From Clostridia bacterium (GTDB lineage: Bacteria > Bacillota > Clostridia > UBA1381): a stretch of 8,536 bases of DNA. The number at the start of each line of letters is the position of its first letter. The stretch's first letter is position 1. Below, one piece after another: positions 1 through 5,999 of this stretch. A program made the position numbers and the translations under genes. The stretch is from assembly GCA_008668455.1 (NCBI GenBank), contig RQCD01000185.1:1-8536 (forward strand). The letters run 5' to 3'. The notes beneath the pieces are model-generated. The model ran no database searches. It saw only the letters and a program-made list of their open reading frames with translations, and had not been told where the DNA came from.

Positions 1-847
1 CAGGCTCGCCTGCTGCCTGCCGCTGATGCTCCACCAAAATGTCCGCTCCCATATTTTTCAAAACCTCAATCACGCCATCCCGGGTCGGATTGATTCCGAC
101 ATTCCGGACGGTGATTTCAGAATGTGGCAAAATTGCGCCCAGAACCAAAAAGAATGCTGCCGAGGAAATATCACCCGGCACTTCAAAACGTTCAGCAGAG
201 AGTATTTTTCCGGGTGTGACGGACACTTTTGTCCCATCCGACACTAAATCCGCTCCCATCGCACGGAGCATTCGCTCAGTATGATCGCGCGAGACTGCCG
301 GTTCAGTCAAAACGGTTGTGCCCTCTGCATACAGTCCTGCCAAAAGCAGCGACGTTTTCACCTGCGCCGACGCAACCGGCATTTGATAGGAGATTGCATG
401 CAGCGGATGTCCTGTCACACGAAGCGGACAAAAGTCCGAATTAAATTCCGCTCCCATCCTCCGGAGCGGTTCGGTGACACGTGCCATCGGACGTTTCCGG
501 ATAGATGCATCGCCGTCTAATTCTGCTGTGAAATTTTGTCCTGCCAAAAGTCCGCACAGAAGCCGGGTCGTTGTGCCGGAGTTGCCGGTATAGAGCGTTT
601 TTTCCGGCTTTCTTAAGCCGTGCAGACCAACGCCCGAAATCTGCACCGTATCCTTCTCTAAGGTAATCGGCACTCCCATATTCCGAAAGCAGTCAATCGT
701 GGAAAGGCAGTCTGCCCCTCTCAGAAATCCGGTTACCTCGCTTGTTCCCTCACCCAGAGCGCCCAGCATCACACCGCGGTGTGAGATGGATTTATCGCCC
801 GGTACTGTCATTTCCCCCTTTGCAAAGGGTATTTTCTGAATTTTCAT
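1..847 (-). CDS. aroA: 3-phosphoshikimate 1-carboxyvinyltransferase (EPSP synthase), class II, C-terminus cut off
   Basis: This cytosolic shikimate-pathway enzyme joins phosphoenolpyruvate to shikimate-3-phosphate to give EPSP, the precursor of chorismate. About 282 residues of a family of roughly 430 are visible; the C-terminal third lies beyond the left edge. Near the N-terminus PGDKSISHR (16-24) supplies the Lys, Ser and Arg of the substrate site. GNSGTTTR starts at residue 88, followed by SIRKRPM, SAQVK, RDHTE, VPGDISSAAFF and NVGINPTRDG. The four motifs GDKx, SAQxK, RxHxE and NxTR are those used to define class II enzymes, and from memory the text closely follows the S. aureus protein. 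The start is the first ATG, preceded by the SD sequence GGAGGAA (complement of 851-857). The gene is divergent from the flippase gene and has its own promoter at 890-918. The frame is open throughout. Identity is very secure. Confidence 0.96.
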   Translation of the reverse strand, partial: MKIQKIPFAKGEMTVPGDKSISHRGVMLGALGEGTSEVTGFLRGADCLSTIDCFRNMGVPITLEKDTVQISGVGLHGLRKPEKTLYTGNSGTTTRLLCGLLAGQNFTAELDGDASIRKRPMARVTEPLRRMGAEFNSDFCPLRVTGHPLHAISYQMPVASAQVKTSLLLAGLYAEGTTVLTEPAVSRDHTERMLRAMGADLVSDGTKVSVTPGKILSAERFEVPGDISSAAFFLVLGAILPHSEITVRNVGINPTRDGVIEVLKNMGADILVEHQRQAAGEP

Positions 848-889
848 TGGTTCCTCCAAAAAGCCTTTTATAAAAACGATCATATAAAA

Positions 890-918
890 AGTATAACACA
901 AATAAATTTATATAGCAA
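890..918 (-). promoter_or_regulatory. Vegetative (sigma-A type) promoter of aroA
   Basis: Read on the minus strand, a TTGCTA -35 box (913-918, 4 of 6 consensus) lies 17 bp upstream of a TATACT -10 box (890-895, 5 of 6). A TG one base before the -10 box makes it an extended -10. The expected RNA start is near 883, giving a leader of about 36 nt to the aroA start. The rest of the 848-945 gap is AT-rich. On the plus strand TATAAC at 892-897 could serve as a -10 for the flippase gene and would overlap this promoter, but no convincing -35 goes with it. Confidence 0.7.
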
Positions 919-945
919 GTAAAACATGAAAAAAAGGAGTAGATC

Positions 946-2550
946 ATGAAAAAACAGAGCTTTATCCAAGGAACTGTCATCCTGATGGCGGCAAATGCAA
1001 TCTCCAAAATTTTAGGTGCGGTTTTCAAAATTCCGCTTTGCTATCTCTTAAAGGAGGAGGGCATGGCGATTTATAATTCTGCCTTCAGCGTCTATGTAAT
1101 GCTGCTTTCCTTTACCATCTGCGGCATGCCGCTTGCAATTTCCAAAACTGTTTCGGAGGATTTTGCAAAAGGGCATTACGGAGACGTACATAAAACCGTC
1201 CGCATTTCGCTTTTGGTACTGTCAGCTTTAGGAATATTGGGAAGCGTCGTTTTATGGTTCTTTGCAGATTTTTTTGCACTGGCTATGAAAGAGGCAAAGG
1301 CAGTCCACTGCATCCGTCTGATTGCGCCGGCGGTCTTTTTTGTTGCGGTCGGAACGGTTTTTAAAAGCTATTATCAGGGAAAATCCAACATGACCCCCAC
1401 AGCGATTTCCCAGGTAATTGAGGCGGCAGTGAAGCTGTTTGCCGGATACGGTCTGGCGCTTTATTATGCGCGCCTGTCGGTGGAATATACAGCAGCCGCT
1501 GCTATTTTCGGCGTTACAATCGGAGAAGTGATTGCCACGCTGATTCTCTTTCTTTTATATCTTCCGGACAGAAAGGAGCTTGCCGGACAGCCTGCAAACC
1601 GAACTGCCGGATCAATTTTAAATATTATGATTCTGATTGCCGTTCCGGTTCTGACTGCGTCCGGTGTAGCGGCGGCGATGAATCTTGCTGATCTTGCCGT
1701 GATCCGTACCTCCTTAACTGCCATCCGCTTCACCCCCGAAACGGCGCAAAATTTTCTGCTGCAATATTCCAGTCACTCTGCCCTATTCGATTCCCTCCTG
1801 TCCGACCTGCGTTTAACGGACGAAGCCGCGCGCTGGCTTTACGGCTCTTACTCCGGCTATGCACTGACCATTTTCCATCTGCCGATCGGGATGCTGGGTG
1901 CATTGGGAGTAAGCATTTTGCCGGTTATTGCCGGAGCGCTGGCAGTCAAAAACCGGGAACGTGCCGCCTATGCAGTCCGCTCTGCCTCAAAAATTACGCT
2001 GATCCTGTCCCTTGCCGCCGCAGTTGTAATCTTTTTCTGGAGCGATACTCTGCTCACTATCCTGTTTCACAACACCGCCTCCTCTAAAATGCTCCGATAC
2101 CTTGCCCCCTGTCTGGTGTTTATGGCAATGTCCGATCTGTTTTTTTCGGTTTTAAATGCCTGCGGAAAGGTGATTTCTCCGTTTCTTTACAGCTTTGTAG
2201 GCGCAGCGGTAAAGCTTCTTTTCAGCTATTTTCTGATTCGCCTGCCGCAGCTGAATGTGCTTGGCATTGCGGTAAGTGCAGATATTGCCTATCTGATTGT
2301 GTTTTTACTAAGCTATCGCGCTGTCCGAAAGGAATTTTCCGTCCGTCTGCCAATTTCTCTAAAGCCGTTTTTGTCAGCCGGAGTGATGGCGGCGATAATG
2401 CTCTTTGTCAATCAGCCGTTTTGGATTCTTTTTCCAAATGAAATCCTCGCATTTTCCGCCGTCCTCGCCGCCGGCGGCGCTGCCTATATCCTCTCTCTTA
2501 CCCTCTGCGGATATATTTCGCCGAAAGAAATTCATATGTTCAAAAAATAA
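946..2550 (+). CDS. MurJ/SpoVB (YtgP)-family lipid-linked precursor flippase, MOP superfamily
   Basis: This is a 534-residue polytopic membrane protein with about 14 hydrophobic segments by eye, the usual number for MurJ-type flippases, and close to the length of B. subtilis SpoVB and YtgP. Family-like stretches are the N-terminal ISKILGAVFKIP (19-30), MPLAISK (61-67), SYYQGKSNMTPTAISQVIE (141-159) and the segment around GVSILPVIAG (321-330). Members move lipid II or other undecaprenyl-linked sugars across the cytoplasmic membrane; SpoVB is needed for spore cortex formation. Sequence alone does not separate a housekeeping MurJ from a sporulation SpoVB, though the VYVMLLSF..CGMPLAISK stretch leans towards YtgP. 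The start has a good SD, AAAGGAG, 6-7 nt upstream. The loop at about 254-297 between segments 7 and 8 is longer and more polar than I recall for SpoVB. The gene stands alone on the plus strand and ends in the shared hairpin at 2545-2602. Confidence 0.9.
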   Translation: MKKQSFIQGTVILMAANAISKILGAVFKIPLCYLLKEEGMAIYNSAFSVYVMLLSFTICGMPLAISKTVSEDFAKGHYGDVHKTVRISLLVLSALGILGSVVLWFFADFFALAMKEAKAVHCIRLIAPAVFFVAVGTVFKSYYQGKSNMTPTAISQVIEAAVKLFAGYGLALYYARLSVEYTAAAAIFGVTIGEVIATLILFLLYLPDRKELAGQPANRTAGSILNIMILIAVPVLTASGVAAAMNLADLAVIRTSLTAIRFTPETAQNFLLQYSSHSALFDSLLSDLRLTDEAARWLYGSYSGYALTIFHLPIGMLGALGVSILPVIAGALAVKNRERAAYAVRSASKITLILSLAAAVVIFFWSDTLLTILFHNTASSKMLRYLAPCLVFMAMSDLFFSVLNACGKVISPFLYSFVGAAVKLLFSYFLIRLPQLNVLGIAVSADIAYLIVFLLSYRAVRKEFSVRLPISLKPFLSAGVMAAIMLFVNQPFWILFPNEILAFSAVLAAGGAAYILSLTLCGYISPKEIHMFKK

Positions 2551-2602
2551 TTGTAAGCCTTTTAAAGCATCAGTACATACTTTAAAAGGCTTACAATTAT
2601 TT
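2545..2602. terminator. Bidirectional intrinsic terminator with a perfect 23-bp stem between convergent genes
   Basis: The left arm 2545-2567 and right arm 2580-2602 are exact reverse complements over 23 bp, around a 12-nt loop (2568-2579). The flippase stop (2548-2550) lies in the left arm and the coaX-like stop (2597-2599) in the right arm, so both last codons are part of the structure. On the minus strand the AAGCC/GGCTT-containing stem is followed by a T-rich TTATTTTTTG tract, which fits an intrinsic terminator well. On the plus strand the tail TTATTTCG is weaker. It probably stops transcription from both sides. Confidence 0.85.
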
Positions 2603-3367
2603 CGTCCGGTTTTTTTCGTAAATCCGATAAAGTCCCTCTAACAAAAGGTACGGATGCACCGTGATCGGTTCGCGGCAGAGGGGGATAATGCGTTTTATCA
2701 TTTTTCCGGTGGCTACCGTCTGTGCATTTTCTCCAAGCTCCTCCCGAATGCGAAGGATTAATCCGTCAATCATCGCCGCTGTGCCATAGAGCAGACCGGA
2801 CTGAATAGACGAAACCGAATTTTTTCCGATCACATGCTGCGGACATTCAAAAGTGACATGCGGCAGGAGGGCGGTTTTTTGGGTAAAGCTATCGAGCGTT
2901 GTTCCCGCACCGGCGGAAATGACCGCGCCCACAAAGCGGCTCTTTTCATCAATCACGCTTAAAACTGTAGTTGTTCCCATGCTGCACAAAATCAGCGGTG
3001 CAGCATAATGCGCAAGCGCGCCAACCGCACAGGCAACCAAATCTCCTCCCAGCTGCGCCGGATTATCAATCAAAATATTCAGTCCAGATTTTACTCCCGG
3101 TCCGACCGCTAAAATATCAAACCCGAACAGATAAGAAACTGCCTGCCGGATCGGTTCTGTCAGCTCCGGAACAACCGAGCATAAAATCCCGCCGTCAAAA
3201 TCCGCTCCCTGATATCCGTAAAGCTCCAGTACATGCTTCATATCCACAAAATACTGATCTCTGGTGCGCTTGACATCACTCAAAAAATCCGAAACAAACG
3301 CGAGCATACCGTTTTCATAGCCGCCCATTGTGATATATGAATTTCCAATTTCCATAACTAAAACCAT
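2597..3367 (-). CDS. Divergent type III pantothenate kinase (CoaX)-like protein with altered catalytic residues
   Basis: The 256 residues match the length and whole fold of CoaX, an ASKHA-superfamily kinase that phosphorylates pantothenate in the first step of CoA synthesis. Family-like stretches include SVVPELT (64-70), NPAQLGGD (102-109), VIGKNSVSSIQSGLLYG (179-195), VATG (218-221) and LLLEGLYRIYEKN (241-253). Key positions differ. The first motif reads MEIGNS with Glu6 in place of the usual Asp. The GADR-type motif is GGDL, keeping Asp109 but losing the Arg. The second phosphate motif DxGT reads SMGT with Ser129 for Asp. The usual TGG is TGK (220-222). By family knowledge the three Asp residues (6, 105 and 125 in T. 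maritima) are catalytic or ATP/metal binding. Kinase activity is therefore doubtful, and a canonical copy may exist elsewhere. The ATG start has GGAGG (complement of 3376-3380) 8 nt upstream and its own promoter. Confidence 0.85.
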   Translation of the reverse strand: MVLVMEIGNSYITMGGYENGMLAFVSDFLSDVKRTRDQYFVDMKHVLELYGYQGADFDGGILCSVVPELTEPIRQAVSYLFGFDILAVGPGVKSGLNILIDNPAQLGGDLVACAVGALAHYAAPLILCSMGTTTVLSVIDEKSRFVGAVISAGAGTTLDSFTQKTALLPHVTFECPQHVIGKNSVSSIQSGLLYGTAAMIDGLILRIREELGENAQTVATGKMIKRIIPLCREPITVHPYLLLEGLYRIYEKNRTK

Positions 3368-3390
3368 AATATTATCCTCCGTATGTATTT

Positions 3391-3419
3391 ATCATACACG
3401 AAAAACCGGCGCTTGTAAA
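3391..3419 (-). promoter_or_regulatory. Near-consensus sigma-A promoter for the coaX-like gene
   Basis: On the minus strand TTTACA (-35, 3414-3419, 5 of 6) is separated by exactly 17 bp from TATGAT (-10, 3391-3396, 5 of 6). The -35 box abuts the cwlD stop codon (3420-3422). The predicted RNA start is near 3384, about 17 nt before the coaX-like ATG, so the leader is just long enough to hold the ribosome binding site. The coaX-like gene can therefore be transcribed separately from the upstream genes. Confidence 0.75.
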
Positions 3420-4127
3420 CTATTTTTTACAAGAATCCGCATAATATTTTTCCACTGCGTCTGCAATTGCCCAGGCAAGCCGGGCTTGGTAATCCGGATC
3501 ATTTAACTTTTTTTCCTCCTCTGGATTTGACAAGAAGCCGCATTCCACCAAAACCGACGGCAAAGGCGGCGACTTCATCAGAAACAGACTTGCATCCGCT
3601 GCGGCAACCGCCGTCATTTTCGCACCGGTAACTGCATTCATCCGAATTTGGATCTGCTCGGCAAGCGCTTTTATTTCAGGATGATTCCGCGCATAAAACA
3701 CACGCAGTCCGTGGACGCTTTTTCCCGGAAAATAATTCATATGCACGCTTAAAAACAAATCTGCCCTTGTCTTTTTCATAATGGCAAGCCGTTTTTGCAT
3801 GTCGCTTCGTTTCATCTCCCGAATTGTTCCCTCCTCGGTTTGCAAGCCGCTCTCATCCGATCTCGTCATGCGGACGCGGATTCCCTTCCCTTCTAAAACC
3901 TCCCGGAGCTTTTTTGCAATTGCCAGATTGATTTCCTGCTCCACCGTTCCGTTTTCACCGACTGCACCGCCATCCGGCACACCGTGTCCGGCATCTACAA
4001 TCACATAAAGCTGATCCTCTCCAAACGTTTTGATTTCAGGAGACAGCCGTAAAAGCACTCCTCCGGTAACTCCGATCGTGAAGGTTAAAAATCCGGCTAA
4101 AAGCTTACGCTTATGCAATATAATCAT
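3420..4127 (-). CDS. cwlD: N-acetylmuramoyl-L-alanine amidase, CwlD-like spore cortex amidase (Amidase_3)
   Basis: The 235-residue protein is very close in size to B. subtilis CwlD (about 237). A short basic N-terminus and a hydrophobic segment (about 9-28) act as a signal or membrane anchor, followed by one Amidase_3 domain (about 40-230). The zinc and catalytic residues are visible: His48 in DAGHGVPDGGAVG, Glu63, His129 in SVHMN, and Glu195 in VLVECGFLSN. CwlD removes the peptide from muramic acid in spore cortex so that muramic-delta-lactam can form, which germination lytic enzymes recognise. The lack of SH3, LysM or other wall-binding domains and the DxGHGxPDGGAVG motif favour CwlD over vegetative amidases such as LytC. 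The gene follows the thioredoxin-like gene by 50 bp. Its SD (GGGGTG) is modest and can pair into an upstream hairpin. A sporulation-specific role is inferred from the family. Confidence 0.88.
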   Translation of the reverse strand: MIILHKRKLLAGFLTFTIGVTGGVLLRLSPEIKTFGEDQLYVIVDAGHGVPDGGAVGENGTVEQEINLAIAKKLREVLEGKGIRVRMTRSDESGLQTEEGTIREMKRSDMQKRLAIMKKTRADLFLSVHMNYFPGKSVHGLRVFYARNHPEIKALAEQIQIRMNAVTGAKMTAVAAADASLFLMKSPPLPSVLVECGFLSNPEEEKKLNDPDYQARLAWAIADAVEKYYADSCKK

Positions 4128-4131
4128 AAAA

Positions 4132-4169
4132 ACACCCCGCTTTATTTCTATGCGAAAAATGCAGGGTGC
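4132..4169 (-). promoter_or_regulatory. Possible SD-masking or terminator-like hairpin before cwlD
   Basis: In the minus-strand transcript GCACCCUGC (complement of 4161-4169) can pair with GCGGGGUGU (complement of 4132-4140). This gives 9 bp including two G-U wobbles, around a 20-nt AU-rich loop. The 3' arm contains the only plausible SD for cwlD (GGGGTG) and is followed at once by a run of U and then the ATG. A competing small hairpin, ATGCA-CCC-TGCAT (4159-4171), uses part of the same 5' arm. The pairing is seen in the sequence; a regulatory role is inferred and may be chance. Confidence 0.35.
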
Positions 4170-4177
4170 ATAACTCT

Positions 4178-4690
4178 TTATTTTGTAAATGCCGCCTCGA
4201 TTTCAGCCTTGAGTTTTTCCTGGTCGTGGCTGGCAAAAACAAAGTTGTTAATGTCATTCGAGGTATTAAGCATGATTAAAGCGGGCGTCTGACCGGCAAT
4301 AAAGGAGAAATTCTCTAAAAGCTCCGGCTCTTTGGTCACATTCTTTAAATCAAACACAACCCGGTCGCCATATTCCTTTTTTAGTGCCTCAAAGGTTTCC
4401 ATTGCCTCTTTATAGTCCGCGTCGGTTTCTGCAACAAAATACATAAAGGTCGGTTTTACCTTTTTCGGTGTCTCCGTATTTTTTGCATCTCCATCCGTTT
4501 TCTGCTCCGGCTCTTTGGTCACCTCTGCACTGCCGGACGGTTCGGAAGAAACCTCCGGCGATGCTGTCACAGTCGCACCCGGCTCTTGGCTCTGCTCCGG
4601 TTTACTGTTTCCGGTTGTGATAATTGCCGCAATAACCGCCGCTAAAATCAGCACACCGGCAACAATTCCAATCCATGTTTTATTCTTCAT
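4178..4690 (-). CDS. Membrane-anchored thioredoxin-fold protein lacking cysteines
   Basis: The 170-residue protein begins MKNK, then has one hydrophobic segment (about 6-24), a low-complexity linker rich in Glu, Pro, Ser, Thr and Lys (about 28-78), and an alpha/beta domain (about 79-169). That domain has the thioredoxin layout: PTFMYFVAE strand, helix, DRVVFDLKNV strand, then GQTPALIML with the cis-Pro-like Pro136, and a C-terminal helix. The place of the CXXC motif reads ETDADYKE, and I see no Cys in the whole protein, so disulfide chemistry is excluded. It is predicted to sit on the outer face of the membrane. Its start overlaps the trmFO stop by 11 bp and an AGGAGAGG SD lies inside the trmFO end, which indicates translational coupling. 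The function is unknown; the fold assignment is by eye. Confidence 0.75.
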   Translation of the reverse strand: MKNKTWIGIVAGVLILAAVIAAIITTGNSKPEQSQEPGATVTASPEVSSEPSGSAEVTKEPEQKTDGDAKNTETPKKVKPTFMYFVAETDADYKEAMETFEALKKEYGDRVVFDLKNVTKEPELLENFSFIAGQTPALIMLNTSNDINNFVFASHDQEKLKAEIEAAFTK

Positions 4691-5993
4691 ACTCTTTCAT
4701 CCTCTCCTGTAATAACTCCAAAGACCGCTCCGCGATCAGGCGGTAACGTTCCGTTTTCTTTCCGCGGACGCGCTTTTCAAGACCCTCTATAATCCCAAAA
4801 TTCGCATTCATAGGCTGCTGCCTCTCTACAGACTGCTCTGTGATATAGAGCGGCAGTGATCCGATTGCCGTTTTCCGGTCCGGCTCAAAAAGCGGCTTAC
4901 CCTGCAATTGACGGGACAGGTTAAACCCGGCTAAAATTCCGGAGGATGCGGACTCCACATACCCCTCCACACCGGAAATCTGTCCGGCGAACCAGATTTT
5001 CGGATATTTCTTCATCCGATAGTAACGATCTAAAACCTTTGCCGCCTGTAAATAAGTGTTTCTGTGCATCACGCCAAAGCGTACAAATTCCGCTTTTTCC
5101 AAGCCCGGAATCATCCGGAACACACGCTCCTGTTCGCCCCATTTTAAATTCGTCTGAAAACCAACAAGATTATATAGGGTTGCCTCCCGGTTGTCCTGCC
5201 GCAGCTGTACCACCGCACAGGCATCATCCTTTCCGGTTTTGGGATTCACCAGTCCGACCGGCTTGAGCGGTCCGAATAAAAGCGTCTCAAATCCGCGCTT
5301 TGCCATCACCTCCACCGGCATGCATCCCTCAAACACCTTCTGATTTTCAAATTCCTTTAAGAGAGCAGTCTCGGCATGAACCAAAGCGTCGTAAAATGAC
5401 TGGTATTCCTCTCTTGTCATGGGACAGTTAATATAGTCTGCCGTTCCGCGTCCATAGCGTGCGCCATAAAATGCACGCTCCAGATCAATGCTGTCTTTCT
5501 CCACCACCGGCGCTGCCGCATCATAAAAATACAGCTCGTCCTCTCCGGTCAGGCGGACAATCTCGCAGCTTAATGCATCCGATGTCAAAGGACCTGTGGC
5601 AATGATCGTTTCCTCCTCCGGAGAAATCTTGGTAACTTCCTCCGAAACCACCTCAATGAGCGGATGACTTTTGATTTTTTCGGTGATATATGCGGAAAAC
5701 TGATCCCGGTCAACCGCCAATGCACCGCCTGCCGGCACACGCGAAACATCTGCCGCCTCCATCATCAGCGACCCGAAAAGCCGCATTTCCTCTTTCAATA
5801 GTCCACAGGCATTTTCAATCCGCTCGGCTTTTAGTGAATTGGAGCAAACCAGCTCTGCAAAATTCTCACTTTTATGTGCCGGAGAATATTTTTTCGGTTT
5901 CATTTCATAAAGCCTTACCGGAATACCGCGCCGGGCAAGCTGCCAGCTCGCCTCGCATCCGGCAAGCCCTGCTCCGATTACCTTTACTGTCAT
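4680..5993 (-). CDS. trmFO: Methylenetetrahydrofolate-tRNA-(uracil-5-)-methyltransferase TrmFO
   Basis: TrmFO makes 5-methyluridine at position 54 of the tRNA T-loop, using methylenetetrahydrofolate as carbon donor and FADH2 as reductant. It is a GidA-related flavoprotein of the cytosol and replaces the SAM-dependent TrmA in most Firmicutes. The 437-residue length is normal. The N-terminal FAD-binding motif is VIGAGLAGCEAS (5-16), followed by ELVCSNSLK with Cys50 and EGCMPVEVMAKRG with Cys224. These correspond to the two important cysteines (53 and 226 in B. subtilis). The C-terminal flavin signature GQISGVEGYVESASSGILAG is at about 337-356. It starts 6 bp after the topA stop, and its SD (AAGGA) lies in the last codons of topA. 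Topoisomerase I followed by TrmFO is the usual Firmicutes order. Identity is very secure. Confidence 0.97.
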   Translation of the reverse strand: MTVKVIGAGLAGCEASWQLARRGIPVRLYEMKPKKYSPAHKSENFAELVCSNSLKAERIENACGLLKEEMRLFGSLMMEAADVSRVPAGGALAVDRDQFSAYITEKIKSHPLIEVVSEEVTKISPEEETIIATGPLTSDALSCEIVRLTGEDELYFYDAAAPVVEKDSIDLERAFYGARYGRGTADYINCPMTREEYQSFYDALVHAETALLKEFENQKVFEGCMPVEVMAKRGFETLLFGPLKPVGLVNPKTGKDDACAVVQLRQDNREATLYNLVGFQTNLKWGEQERVFRMIPGLEKAEFVRFGVMHRNTYLQAAKVLDRYYRMKKYPKIWFAGQISGVEGYVESASSGILAGFNLSRQLQGKPLFEPDRKTAIGSLPLYITEQSVERQQPMNANFGIIEGLEKRVRGKKTERYRLIAERSLELLQERMKEYEE

Positions 5994-5999
5994 GTTCTA

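Noticed and set aside
892..897. TATAAC as a -10 box for the flippase gene
   Set aside because: No -35 box at acceptable spacing accompanies it, and it overlaps the better-supported aroA -10 on the other strand; mentioned only as a possibility.
926..949. Seven-codon ORF (ATG at 926) whose TGA overlaps the flippase ATG, like a leader peptide
   Set aside because: It has no SD of its own, and its codons are simply the A-rich SD region of the flippase gene; the overlap is expected by chance.
792..1028. A 78-codon minus-strand ORF overlapping the aroA start and the flippase start
   Set aside because: It covers the divergent promoter region and both start sites in another frame; nothing supports translation.
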